From assembly GCA_035266865.1 (NCBI GenBank), contig DATFMR010000024.1, forward strand, positions 1-64,000: a stretch of 64,000 bases of DNA, given 5' to 3'. Position 1 is the stretch's first letter; the number at the start of each line of letters is the position of its first letter. This document shows, piece by piece, positions 25,825 to 34,560 of the stretch. The position numbers and the translations under genes are program-made. A model generated the notes under the pieces. That model searched no databases, was not told the DNA's origin, and saw only the letters and a list, made by a program, of their open reading frames with translations. Origin of the DNA: JAKAGZ01 sp035266865. GTDB taxonomy: Bacteria > Bacteroidota > Ignavibacteria > Ignavibacteriales > Ignavibacteriaceae.

Positions 25825-26352
25825 TTATTCACTATCATAATTTACAAGTGAAACTACATCATAGTCTTTCAATCTTTCACGTCCATTTAGAAATGATAAT
25901 TCAACAATAAAAGATAATTGGAGAACCCTTCCCCCTAGTTTTTCAATCAGTTTTACCGCAGCCTCTGCGGTTCCACCCGTTGCAAGAAGATCGTCGTGAA
26001 GAAGGATTTTATCTCCCGGTTTTATTGCATCTTTATGAATTTCAATTGTATCTGTGCCATATTCAAGTGCGTAAGTTTCTTTAACTGTTTCGGCAGGAAG
26101 TTTATTTGGCTTTCTAATTGGGACAAATCCAACATCCAATCGTTCAGCTAAAATAGAGCCGAAAATAAATCCTCGTGATTCAATTCCAACAACTTTATTC
26201 ACATCCAGGTTTTGAGCTTTTTCAAAAAGCTGAGTGGCGGTCACTTTAAATGCTGCAGGTTCTTTCAAAATTGTAGTGATATCCCTGAACATAATTCCCT
26301 TTTTAGGGAAATCAGGAACTGACCGAATATATTTCTTTAAGTCTTCAGACAT
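25825..26352 (-). CDS. apt: adenine phosphoribosyltransferase
   Basis: 175 residues, the usual size. The family segments SVPDFPKKGIMFRDITTIL, GIESRGFIFGS and the PRPP-binding loop ILLHDDLLATGGTAEA are all present. It salvages adenine to AMP in the cytoplasm. It follows the enoyl-CoA hydratase gene by seven bases and is likely cotranscribed with it. Confidence 0.97.
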   Translation of the reverse strand: MSEDLKKYIRSVPDFPKKGIMFRDITTILKEPAAFKVTATQLFEKAQNLDVNKVVGIESRGFIFGSILAERLDVGFVPIRKPNKLPAETVKETYALEYGTDTIEIHKDAIKPGDKILLHDDLLATGGTAEAAVKLIEKLGGRVLQLSFIVELSFLNGRERLKDYDVVSLVNYDSE

Positions 26353-26359
26353 AATTCCT

Positions 26360-27109
26360 CTATTTTTTATTTAAAAAACTACTTAAACCTTTTTCAAAAT
26401 CATCTGATGATCTGCTGATTGTATTTAATCCAATACAATATTCCAAAGCATCTTTTACATTTAAATTTGAAATATTATGGATCATACTTTTTGTTAATTC
26501 CATACTGTAAGCTGAATTATTCAGCAACTTACCTGAAATATCTTTTGCTTTTGCAATTACATCGGTCGAGATATAATTTGCCAGACCAAGTTGAAATGCT
26601 TTTTTACCGTCAATAATTTCCCCGGTCATCAGTAATTGTTTCGCTCTCCCCTCTCCTATTTTCTTCACCAGGAATATTGAAACAATCGCAGGAATAAATC
26701 CAATTTTGACTTCTGAATAACCAAACTTCGAATTAGTTTCATCAGCAATTATAAAGTCACAAACACTTGCCAGACCACAGCCCCCTGCTATTGCAGCGCC
26801 ATTTACAGCAGCAATTGTTGGTTTTGGAAATTTATAAATCTGTAAGAACAATTCTGCAAGAGATTCAGAATCTTTTTGATTATCAATGACCGAGTTGTTT
26901 GCAAGTTGTTGCAGGTATGTGAGATCAGCGCCTGCACAAAAACTTTTACCTTCTCCTGTAATTATTAAAATTCGGACATCATTATCGTCTTTAACTTCAA
27001 ATAATTTAGTTTTTACCTGCGAAACCATCTCCGGATGCAAAGCATTTCTTTTTTCGGGTCGGTTTAGGCTTAAAATTCCAATTCCATTTTCTTTAAGGTA
27101 TTTTATCAT
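26360..27109 (-). CDS. enoyl-CoA hydratase/isomerase family protein
   Basis: 249 residues of the crotonase fold. The oxyanion-hole segments KRNALHPEM and GEGKSFCAGADL, and the region AINGG-like AAVNGAAIAGGCGLASVCDF with GYSEVKIGFIPAIVSIFL, are present. The last block resembles methylglutaconyl-CoA hydratases (AUH/LiuC) more than FadB-type hydratases, which would fit HMG-CoA or leucine metabolism, but the substrate cannot be fixed by reading alone. It precedes apt on the minus strand. Confidence 0.85.
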   Translation of the reverse strand: MIKYLKENGIGILSLNRPEKRNALHPEMVSQVKTKLFEVKDDNDVRILIITGEGKSFCAGADLTYLQQLANNSVIDNQKDSESLAELFLQIYKFPKPTIAAVNGAAIAGGCGLASVCDFIIADETNSKFGYSEVKIGFIPAIVSIFLVKKIGEGRAKQLLMTGEIIDGKKAFQLGLANYISTDVIAKAKDISGKLLNNSAYSMELTKSMIHNISNLNVKDALEYCIGLNTISRSSDDFEKGLSSFLNKK

Positions 27110-27194
27110 TTATGATTCCTGCATTACTAATACTTATTATAAAATTATTGAAATAATAATTTGAATAACTGAAAAATAGCTAACAAATTGTGTA

Positions 27195-27800
27195 TTACGC
27201 AAAAAAATTAACAATTAAAAATATCTGAAGATATGTTAAGCAAAAACCGACCAAGGATCCTGTTAAAATCTGCGCCATTGTATGCAGTCTTAATTTAAAC
27301 CTGCTCCATCCAATAATAAAAATAAGTGGCAGGAATAATAATCCCATCGATCCAAATAAATAAATAATTGCCGCAAATGCCCCTGATACCCACAAGGTAT
27401 GAGCGCTAATTTTCCATTTCTTATTTATTGAAAATGCAACTAATGTATTTGGAATATTGCTCAGCCAATATGCAATTATCAAAATATTGACACGAGTTAG
27501 AATGAGAATAGCCAGTCCAATTATATAAAAAATAATTGCAACTAAATACGGAGAATCTCTTTCTTCTTTAAGGGATGCTTCATTATCAGAAATTTTGCCT
27601 TTTGTCCTTAATCTCATAAAATAGATTATGTGGAATAAGAATCCGAAAGTAAGAGCTGTTGAAATTATAATAATTTTATTTAACCCGGTTTTTTCTAATT
27701 CAAAGGCAAAATATGTTATAAGAATAATTGTAAATGAAGGCGGAACAAAAGTTGTTGATATTATTCGGGCAAGTTTTGAAGAAGAAATAATTTCACCCAA
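27195..27800 (-). CDS. PAP2-like membrane protein
   Basis: 201 residues with about six membrane helices. The segments KWKISAHTLWVSGAFAA and GWSRFKLRLHTMAQILTG resemble the histidine-containing core motifs of PAP2 phosphatases, but the final Asp of the third motif is replaced by Gln (HTMAQ). It may act on an isoprenoid or lipid phosphate, or be an inactive relative. It lies just downstream of dus, 18 bases after that gene's start-distal neighbour, on the same strand. Confidence 0.6.
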   Translation of the reverse strand: MGEIISSSKLARIISTTFVPPSFTIILITYFAFELEKTGLNKIIIISTALTFGFLFHIIYFMRLRTKGKISDNEASLKEERDSPYLVAIIFYIIGLAILILTRVNILIIAYWLSNIPNTLVAFSINKKWKISAHTLWVSGAFAAIIYLFGSMGLLFLPLIFIIGWSRFKLRLHTMAQILTGSLVGFCLTYLQIFLIVNFFA

Positions 27801-27818
27801 GATTAATTGATTGTTTAG

Positions 27819-28805
27819 TTACACAGCAATGTTAAAATTAGTTAAATACTCTAAATAATTCATCAATATATCTTCAATTTCCTTGTACTCGGTGGGAACC
27901 ATTAATGCTTTTCTAATTTCAGAGACATTATGCAGACCTTTCAAATAACCGGTATAGAATTTTCTGTGCTCAAGAATCGCTCTTCTTTTACCCTTAACAT
28001 TGATAGCAAGTTCTAAGTGACGCAAGCAGGTCTTAATTCTCATTTCTTCATCAATTACTGTGGAAATATTTCCTGTTGTCATCAATTCTTTAGCTTCTTT
28101 AAAAATCCACGGATTTCCGATTGCGCCGCGTGCAATCATAACTGCATCAGCATTTGTATCTTCAAAAGCTTTTTTTACATCATGCGCAGACATTACATTT
28201 CCGTTTAACCCAATAGGCATTTTTACAACTTCCTTGATCCTTGGTATCCATTCCCAATCTGCTTCACCTTTGTGCCCCATAACACGCGTTCTGCAATGAA
28301 CTGTAAGTGCCTGAACACCAACATCCTCAAGTCTCTTTGCAACTTCGAGTATTTTTATGCTTTTGCTGTCAACACCGAGCCTTGTTTTAACAGTTACAGG
28401 AATTGAGACATTATCGATTACTTCTTTGACAAGTTTTTGCATATACGCAGGATCTTTTAACAAACCAGCACCTGCTCCCTGCCCAAAGACACCTTTCACC
28501 CAGCACCCGGCATTTATATCTATCACATCAGGATTTTTTTCTTCCGCAATTTTTGCAGCGCCAACCATTGATTCAATTCCGCTACCATAAATCTGAATCC
28601 CAACAGGTCTTTCTTCTTCAATAATTTCAAGTTTTTTGTGTGTCTTTTCCGTTTTGCGTACCAGCCCCTCTGAGTTTACAAATTCAGTGTAAACCACATC
28701 AGCTCCAAGCTCACGGCAAATCAAACGGAAGGATATATCGGTAACATCTTCCATTGGAGCTAGAAGCAAAGCTTTTTCTTTTTCTATTTTTCCTACTTTG
28801 AACAT
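27819..28805 (-). CDS. tRNA-dihydrouridine synthase
   Basis: 328 residues in an FMN TIM barrel. The start region LLLAPMEDVTDISFRLICRE, the segments GIQIYGSG and DINAGCWVKGVFGQGAGAGLL with the catalytic cysteine, and MIARGAIGNPWIFKE are Dus motifs. The canonical NxGCP reads NAGCW here, a small change next to the conserved Cys. It reduces uridine to dihydrouridine in the tRNA D loop. Best match by pattern is the DusB branch. Confidence 0.9.
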   Translation of the reverse strand: MFKVGKIEKEKALLLAPMEDVTDISFRLICRELGADVVYTEFVNSEGLVRKTEKTHKKLEIIEEERPVGIQIYGSGIESMVGAAKIAEEKNPDVIDINAGCWVKGVFGQGAGAGLLKDPAYMQKLVKEVIDNVSIPVTVKTRLGVDSKSIKILEVAKRLEDVGVQALTVHCRTRVMGHKGEADWEWIPRIKEVVKMPIGLNGNVMSAHDVKKAFEDTNADAVMIARGAIGNPWIFKEAKELMTTGNISTVIDEEMRIKTCLRHLELAINVKGKRRAILEHRKFYTGYLKGLHNVSEIRKALMVPTEYKEIEDILMNYLEYLTNFNIAV

Positions 28806-28871
28806 ATCTTATTCTTAATTAACAGGTATAAAATAAATATTATTATTGTAAAATAATAAACAAAAATATTA

Positions 28872-30059
28872 TCAGCTTTCTACAAGTTTTAATTTTCGAG
28901 GAATATATAAGAAACTTGCGCCAACAATAAGCGCCAAAAATATTCCACCCGTTAAAAACGGCCATTGATAACCGAAATACTGGAATGCAAAACCACCCCA
29001 GAATGGTCCAAGGACTCGCGCTAATGAAGAAAGTGATTGATTAGTACCAAGTGTTATACCCTGCTCAGTATCGGGCGCAATATTTGAGATCATACTTAAA
29101 ATTGTTGGCTGAAGTATTGCTCCGCCAAATGACATTATTGAAACAATAATTGCTAATCCGGCAAAACTTCCTCCGTACGGAATTAAACCTAAACCAATCA
29201 TCATAGAAACAGACCCGATTTTAAGTATATTTTTTTGTTCAACATATTTTGAAATATATCTTAATAATCCTCCCTGGACTAATGCAGAGACCAGTCCCAG
29301 TATTCCATACATGTAGCCATTTTGAAGATCTGAAAAATGATAATGCTGATTCCCGATCAGGGCGAAAGTGCCATAAATATTTGCCATTGAAAAAGTCATA
29401 ACAAAAAATAGAATTATAAGCATTCCAACATTTGGGTGTGAAAATACTTTTTTCAATCCTTCAATATCAAGAATTTTTCTCTTTGCATTTTCAGGCTTTT
29501 TAAGATTAAGGTTTGATTCCGGCAAAAAGAAAATTGTAGTTAGAAATGCAATGAATGAAAAAGCTGCGCTTCCAAATCCTACTACCTGATAACCATATTT
29601 TGAAAGTATTCCTCCAATAAGTGGACCGAATACAAACCCGAGGCCAAAAGCAGCTCCAATTAAGCCCATTCCGTGAGATCGTTTTTCCTTTGTTGTTATA
29701 TCGGCAATATAAGCCATTGCAACGCTTACACTACTGCCTCCAATTCCACCGATAATTCTTGAGATAATTAGTAATTCAAATGAATTTGTAAAAGAAAAAA
29801 TCACATAGCCGATAGCATTTAATAAGAGACTAAAAGTGATTAAAGGTTTTCGCCCGTATTTATCAGATAACTTACCAAACAATGGATTGAATATAAACTG
29901 CATAAAGGAATAAACTGCTAGCACAATTCCAATAGAAGTCTCATCCATTTGAAGTTTAACTGTAGCAAAAGTTGGAAGTATAGGAATTAGAATTCCGAAT
30001 CCAAGCAAGTCGATAAACACAGTTAAGAATATTAAGGTAAGAGAAGTTTTGTTTTTCAA
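28872..30059 (-). CDS. MFS transporter, TetA/multidrug-like
   Basis: 395 residues with twelve predicted membrane helices. The major-facilitator signature between helices 2 and 3 is GKLSDKYGRKPLI, and helix 1 reads LTLIFLTVFIDLLGFGILIP, as in the TetA-like drug:proton antiporters. The substrate is unknown; being MFS alone does not imply resistance. The start is a TTG at 30059, just after the stop of the truncated dehydrogenase fragment. No ATG is available before the second membrane helix. Confidence 0.88.
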   Translation of the reverse strand: MKNKTSLTLIFLTVFIDLLGFGILIPILPTFATVKLQMDETSIGIVLAVYSFMQFIFNPLFGKLSDKYGRKPLITFSLLLNAIGYVIFSFTNSFELLIISRIIGGIGGSSVSVAMAYIADITTKEKRSHGMGLIGAAFGLGFVFGPLIGGILSKYGYQVVGFGSAAFSFIAFLTTIFFLPESNLNLKKPENAKRKILDIEGLKKVFSHPNVGMLIILFFVMTFSMANIYGTFALIGNQHYHFSDLQNGYMYGILGLVSALVQGGLLRYISKYVEQKNILKIGSVSMMIGLGLIPYGGSFAGLAIIVSIMSFGGAILQPTILSMISNIAPDTEQGITLGTNQSLSSLARVLGPFWGGFAFQYFGYQWPFLTGGIFLALIVGASFLYIPRKLKLVES

Positions 30060-30060
30060 T

Positions 30061-30225
30061 TTACTTTTCCAGTTCTTTTATCACAGCTTCGCCGAATTCT
30101 TTAGTACCTACAAAATTCGTTTTGCTTAAATCTTTTGTGACAGTTTTGTTTTTCCCAAGGATTGTTGTTATTGCATTTTCAATTCTTTTAGAGGCTTCAA
30201 TTTTGTCCACAAAATCAATAATCAT
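30061..30225 (-). pseudogene. C-terminal remnant of an isocitrate/isopropylmalate dehydrogenase
   Basis: An open frame of 54 codons reads KIEASKRIENAITTILGKNK, then TVTKDLSKTNFVGTKEFGEA and ends VIKELEK. This matches the last helices of NAD-type isocitrate/isopropylmalate dehydrogenases, with the Thr-x-Asp-Leu and GT-E-AI pattern. The catalytic body is absent, and an in-frame stop lies at 30238-30240. I read it as the tail of a gene whose front was lost by deletion or rearrangement. Its ATG overlaps the stop of the 74-residue frame as ATGA, which may be chance. Confidence 0.7.
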
Positions 30226-30446
30226 ATCTCTTCTTGGTCAATTGTTACTCCGACAACAGTAAAAAGCAACCTATGATATTTCAGGCAAGTCTCATCACTT
30301 GGAATTAATGTAAATTTATTACTCAATTTATGTTTACTAAAATAAATTTCATTTTGGAGAAAATTTGAATAAAATAAGTCGTTAATATAAAAATATTTAA
30401 TCATTTTACCGAAATTGAAAACATTTTTCTCTAAAAATGGTTCCAT
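30222..30446 (-). CDS. hypothetical protein, doubtful
   Basis: 74 residues, rich in Phe, Tyr, Leu and Lys, with no motif I recognise and no ribosome site before its ATG at 30446. It ends in ATGA overlapping the dehydrogenase remnant. It lies between that remnant and the CapA-like gene, so it may be a leftover from the same rearrangement rather than a working gene. Confidence 0.3.
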   Translation of the reverse strand: MEPFLEKNVFNFGKMIKYFYINDLFYSNFLQNEIYFSKHKLSNKFTLIPSDETCLKYHRLLFTVVGVTIDQEEI

Positions 30447-30471
30447 TTATTTATATGAAATATTTACATAG

Positions 30472-31617
30472 TTATTTTAATTTATGAGAAGGTAGAAAAT
30501 TCTGTAATATTTCTCTGGTATCAGAAAACGCCTGAAACATATCGCCATAATCCTCTTTCTTTAAATATTTAAATACTTCATCAAAATAAAAATATTGTGA
30601 TGGAATAATTACATATTCGTTTCCATTCTGAGATAACCCTTTGTAAACCCAGGTCGGAATAAAATTCAAGCCTGATATAGTAATTTTCCCGGAATAAAAA
30701 TTCTTTTTAATCGAAAAATTTAAAATCACTCCTGCATCGGAATATCGCCAACGCTGATTTGAAAAAAAGTTCCCCATTGAATATGCAACAAAACCGCTAT
30801 CAATAAAACTATTATTTGTATGAAAATATTTTAATGGTTGAATTGCATGCGGATGCCCTCCAATGATTATATCCGCTCCGTAATTGATCAAGCTATCAAC
30901 CACTGTTTTTTCAAAATTATCGGGCTTGCGTAAATATTCAGTTCCGTAATGAAGATGAATTAGTATTACCTCACTCCCTATTTCTTTTGCTTTTTTAATA
31001 TCTTTTTTCATCTTATCGAATTTTATCAGGTTTAATAGATAAGATTTACCTTTCGGAACGATATTTCCATTTGTTCCATAGGAATACGCTAAAAACGTAA
31101 TTTTAATTCCTTTAATATTAAATATTCTTAATGAATCTCTATCATTTTGAGAAATAAAGGTTCCATTATAATTGATATTATTTTCTTTCAATTTTTCAAT
31201 TGTTCTTAATACACCAAACTCACCTTTATCTAAAGCATGATTATTTGCAGTTGTTAACAGATCAAATCCTGCATTTTTGAGTGCAGCAATATATTCATCA
31301 GGTGAATTAAAATTTGGGTATCCTGAAAATATTTTATCTTTTCCAGCAGTCACTGTTTCAAGGTTTCCGAATGTAAAGTCTGCAGAAGACAAATAAGGCT
31401 TAACCAACCTGTAAACAGGGTTAAAATCATAAGTATTCGAATCTACTTTCGAATATTTAAACTGTGTGGAATGACACATCAAATCGCCAACAACCGTTAG
31501 TTTGATTGTTATAGTTGAATCATATTTCTGACTGTAGGTATTTGCAGAATAAAGGAGTGCAATTGCAATAATCAGAACTATTTCTTTAAAAATGTAATTT
31601 ATTTTAATTCCATCCAT
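30472..31617 (-). CDS. CapA-family protein (poly-gamma-glutamate synthesis type)
   Basis: 381 residues. A hydrophobic N-terminal segment (about 10-26) suggests export. The core VVGDLMCHS, FGNLETVTAGKDK, TTANNHALDKGEFGVL and LIHLHYGTEYL, plus GADIIIGGHPHAIQPL, are the metallophosphatase-like motifs of CapA. Such proteins take part in synthesis or attachment of extracellular polymers, but the capB/capC ligase genes are not nearby, so the substrate is unknown. Confidence 0.9.
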   Translation of the reverse strand: MDGIKINYIFKEIVLIIAIALLYSANTYSQKYDSTITIKLTVVGDLMCHSTQFKYSKVDSNTYDFNPVYRLVKPYLSSADFTFGNLETVTAGKDKIFSGYPNFNSPDEYIAALKNAGFDLLTTANNHALDKGEFGVLRTIEKLKENNINYNGTFISQNDRDSLRIFNIKGIKITFLAYSYGTNGNIVPKGKSYLLNLIKFDKMKKDIKKAKEIGSEVILIHLHYGTEYLRKPDNFEKTVVDSLINYGADIIIGGHPHAIQPLKYFHTNNSFIDSGFVAYSMGNFFSNQRWRYSDAGVILNFSIKKNFYSGKITISGLNFIPTWVYKGLSQNGNEYVIIPSQYFYFDEVFKYLKKEDYGDMFQAFSDTREILQNFLPSHKLK

Positions 31618-31624
31618 AATACAA

Positions 31625-31656
31625 AAATGGCTGAAAATTAAAATCTCCAGCCATTT
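31625..31656 (-). terminator. terminator of the Hc1-like gene
   Basis: AAATGGCTG (31625-31633) and CAGCCATTT (31648-31656) form a perfect nine-pair stem with a 14-base loop. On the minus strand the stem ends in a short T run, 27 bases after the stop codon. Confidence 0.75.
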
Positions 31657-31682
31657 ATAAGAAACTCTAAAGTGAGTAAGAA

Positions 31683-31883
31683 TTAATTACCACCAGTTTT
31701 TTCTGCTTTTCTCTGTGCTTTTACTTCCTGAATATTCTTGCGAACTTCCTGGCACTGCTTTCTCAATTCACTTAATCCTTTACGCAAACGGGTCCCTGCA
31801 GCAGCCTGTCCCTTTATATAAAATTTTTCGAAATCGTGTTCCAGATTTCTTACAGCCTGCATCAATTCTTCAAATTGGTTCAT
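31683..31883 (-). CDS. histone H1-like (Hc1-type) small basic protein
   Basis: 66 residues, basic and helical: NQFEELMQAVRNLEHDFEKF, then YIKGQAAAGTRLRKGLSELR and KNIQEVKAQRKAEK. The pattern FY-KG--AAGTR-RK---ELR is that of the Hc1-like nucleoid proteins common in Bacteroidota relatives and first known from chlamydiae. It probably binds and compacts DNA. GGAGG precedes the ATG, and the gene has its own terminator, so it is likely a strong single unit. Confidence 0.85.
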   Translation of the reverse strand: MNQFEELMQAVRNLEHDFEKFYIKGQAAAGTRLRKGLSELRKQCQEVRKNIQEVKAQRKAEKTGGN

Positions 31884-31914
31884 AGTACCTCCTATGTTGA
31901 ATGAAAGTTAGTAT

Positions 31915-33933
31915 TTATTTAGAATTTTCCAGAACTATCTCTGCAATATCTTTTACATTAACTTCTTCAGATTTATCAAAATGTTTTACACCATCAGTAA
32001 GCATTGTCATACAGAATGGACAAGCAGAAGCAATTGTATCGGCTCCGGTTCCAAGGGCTTCCTGTGTTCTCTCTTCGTTTATCCTTCCACCTTCTTCGTC
32101 TTCAAGAAACATTCTTCCGCCTCCTGCACCGCAACAAAAGCCTTTGCTCTTATTTCTATCCATCTCAATTAATTCTAGGTCACTAATTTTATTTAAAGAA
32201 TTTCTTGGCTGATCATAAACACTGTTATATCTGCCAAGATAGCAGGAATCATGATAAGTTAATTTTTCTTTTGATTCTTTTTTATCTTCTTTTAATTCAA
32301 TTTTTCCGCTGTCTAGCATTTCATTAATAAATTCAGAATGATGTTTGACTTCAAAATTTCCCCCAAATTGTTTGTATTCATTTTTTAATGAATGAAAACA
32401 ATGAGGACAGGCAGTAACAATTTTCTGTACGCCATAATTGTTTAAAGTTTCAACATTATCCATCATCATCATCTGTGCAAGGTATTCATTACCTAGTCGC
32501 CTGGCTGTGTCTCCGTTACATTTTTCTTCAGTTCCAAGAATTCTAAAGTCAATATTCGCTTTTTGCATCAATTTTGCAAATGATTGAGTAACTTTTTTAT
32601 ACCTTGCGTCAAAAGATCCTGCACATCCTACCCAAAATAGGACATCTCCATCTTTATCTTCAGCCAGTGTTTTGATGTTCATTCCTTCAGCCCATTCAGC
32701 TCTGTCAGCCTGGTTAAAAGCCCAGGGGGTAAAATTAGTTTCTATGCTTTTGAATACATTATTCAAATTTGATGGCATCTGAGCTTCTGTCAATACAAGA
32801 TCCCTTCTCATATCTACTATTGAATCAACGTGTTCTATCATTACTGGACATTCCTGTACGCAAGCCATACAAGTAGTGCACTGCCATAATTCAGTATCGC
32901 TAATATAATCGTGCACAAGAGTTTTTTCAAAAACCGGACTTTCAGTTACGCCGTTTGCAAGGAGGTGAGCTTTATCTTTTGTTCTCTTCCTAATATCAAC
33001 AATAATTTTTCTTGGTGAAAGAGATTTTCCAACAGTAGCTGCCGGGCAAACTGAAGTACATCTGCCGCACTCAGTACAGGAATATCCATCCATAATCTGC
33101 TTCCAGGAAAGATGTTCAATATCAGCAGCACCAAAAACTTCAGCGTTTTCATCTTCAAGATCTAACGGTTTTAATGTGTTCCTAATTGGATCAAGATTAG
33201 CAAAAAATGTATTGGGAATGGATGTGATTACATGAAGATGTTTTGAATACGGTAAAAGGTTCATAAATACCATAACAACTACAATATGCATCCACCAGAA
33301 AAATTCAAAAAAGAAATGAGCATTACCTGAAAAATTACTTTCATAAATTAGTTTACTTAATGGAAAAGAAACAGGTCTAACCTCAAAGCTACCCAGCACG
33401 AAATTATTTTCGGCAATATGAGAAATATTTTCACCCAGCATTGATATACAAACAAGCATAATCAGAACGAGAATTACAACAGCATCTAACATTGCGTGCT
33501 TGTCAACTTTTAGTCTTGGTATATTCATAAAGAAGCGTCTGTACAGAGCATACAAACAACTTAGAATTACCAGGACACTAAAGACATCCTGAATTACAGT
33601 AATTGCAGAATAAAAAGGTCCTAAAAAACTGAGAGAAAATGAAGAATAAAAGCCCTGCATAATAGCTTCTATTACTGCAAAAAGGAATAAAATAAATCCC
33701 CAAAATATTAAGAGATGAAGAATGCCCGGGACAGGATCTCTCAATAACTTTGTCTGTGCAAAAGCAATGTTCCAGACTCTTTTTAATCTTTCCCCTATTT
33801 TATCAAAGCGATCATCTTTCTTCTTTGCCACCATCATATATCTGTATAAATTCCAGCAACTAAAGGCAAAGAACCCCATAGAGAAAAGAAAGAACACAAT
33901 GAATACTATATTTTTTAATTCCATAAATTCCAC
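31915..33933 (-). CDS. membrane-bound (Fe-S) oxidoreductase, HdrD/GlpC-like
   Basis: 672 residues. The N-terminal third has about five membrane helices of the heme-b/nitrate-reductase-gamma type. Two 4Fe-4S ferredoxin motifs follow (CTECGRCTSVCPA and CTTCMACVQECPV), then two CCG domains: WVGCAGSFDARYKK with ACPHCFHSL, and YHDSCYLGRY with GFCCGAGGGRMF and ACPFCMTML. This HdrDE-like plan passes electrons between a soluble donor, often electron-transfer flavoprotein, and membrane quinone. The donor genes are not in the window. Only BioY and a hydrolase lie upstream. Confidence 0.88.
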   Translation of the reverse strand: MEFMELKNIVFIVFFLFSMGFFAFSCWNLYRYMMVAKKKDDRFDKIGERLKRVWNIAFAQTKLLRDPVPGILHLLIFWGFILFLFAVIEAIMQGFYSSFSLSFLGPFYSAITVIQDVFSVLVILSCLYALYRRFFMNIPRLKVDKHAMLDAVVILVLIMLVCISMLGENISHIAENNFVLGSFEVRPVSFPLSKLIYESNFSGNAHFFFEFFWWMHIVVVMVFMNLLPYSKHLHVITSIPNTFFANLDPIRNTLKPLDLEDENAEVFGAADIEHLSWKQIMDGYSCTECGRCTSVCPAATVGKSLSPRKIIVDIRKRTKDKAHLLANGVTESPVFEKTLVHDYISDTELWQCTTCMACVQECPVMIEHVDSIVDMRRDLVLTEAQMPSNLNNVFKSIETNFTPWAFNQADRAEWAEGMNIKTLAEDKDGDVLFWVGCAGSFDARYKKVTQSFAKLMQKANIDFRILGTEEKCNGDTARRLGNEYLAQMMMMDNVETLNNYGVQKIVTACPHCFHSLKNEYKQFGGNFEVKHHSEFINEMLDSGKIELKEDKKESKEKLTYHDSCYLGRYNSVYDQPRNSLNKISDLELIEMDRNKSKGFCCGAGGGRMFLEDEEGGRINEERTQEALGTGADTIASACPFCMTMLTDGVKHFDKSEEVNVKDIAEIVLENSK

Positions 33934-33967
33934 TAACTAACCTAAAAAATTAAAAAGAACAGGACAC

Positions 33968-34552
33968 TTAAGAACTTTTGGAATATTTTTTCGATACTCC
34001 GAAATAAATACCTGCAGCAATGAACACCTTAACAACTTCCCATAACATGAATACAATAACACCAACTTTAAAAGCTTCAACTATATCACCGAGATAAAAA
34101 ACTCCTAGAAATAAAGCACCGGAAAAAAGGATTATCATATTTGCAATTAGCATCGAAAAAACAAAATTGATATAGCTTTTATTTTTTTCTACCAGGTAAC
34201 CTGCAACAAAAGCTGCAATTGGGAAAGACAGAAGATATCCGCCTGTTGGTCCAAATAATCTTGCAAATCCAATAGTCGCTTCAGGAATTTGAGCAAATAC
34301 AGGGAATCCCATTACTCCTAATGCCAAATAAGCTAGCTGGCTATATGCACCTCTTTTAGGTCCAAGAAAAGCGCCTGATAAAAGTACCATCAGCGTTTGT
34401 AATGTAAAGGGAACGGGTTTTACAGGAATTGTAATTTGTGCGGCTATTGCTGTTATAATTGTAAATGAAAAAATCCAGATAATTTCAGATAATCTGGATT
34501 GTGTTATAAATTTTGATAGCGGGTGTTTGTTCACGTTTTCTTTTATAGACAT
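33968..34552 (-). CDS. bioY: biotin transporter substrate-binding protein BioY
   Basis: 194 residues with about six membrane helices. The segments AIAAQITIPVKPVPFTLQTL, GAFLGPKRGAYSQLAYLALG, GVMGFPVFA and RLFGPTGGYLLSFP are the BioY S-component signature of ECF transporters. It takes up biotin, alone or with a shared energy module not seen here. It lies eight bases after the hydrolase gene on the same strand. Confidence 0.95.
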   Translation of the reverse strand: MSIKENVNKHPLSKFITQSRLSEIIWIFSFTIITAIAAQITIPVKPVPFTLQTLMVLLSGAFLGPKRGAYSQLAYLALGVMGFPVFAQIPEATIGFARLFGPTGGYLLSFPIAAFVAGYLVEKNKSYINFVFSMLIANMIILFSGALFLGVFYLGDIVEAFKVGVIVFMLWEVVKVFIAAGIYFGVSKKYSKSS

Positions 34553-34560
34553 TTTACTTC

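Noticed and set aside
28872..30059. Drug-resistance gene
   Set aside because: The MFS motif and TetA-like helix 1 do not show substrate; no resistance context is present.
31901..32212. Plus-strand frames inside the Fe-S oxidoreductase gene
   Set aside because: Shadows of the conserved CCG domain; no own features.
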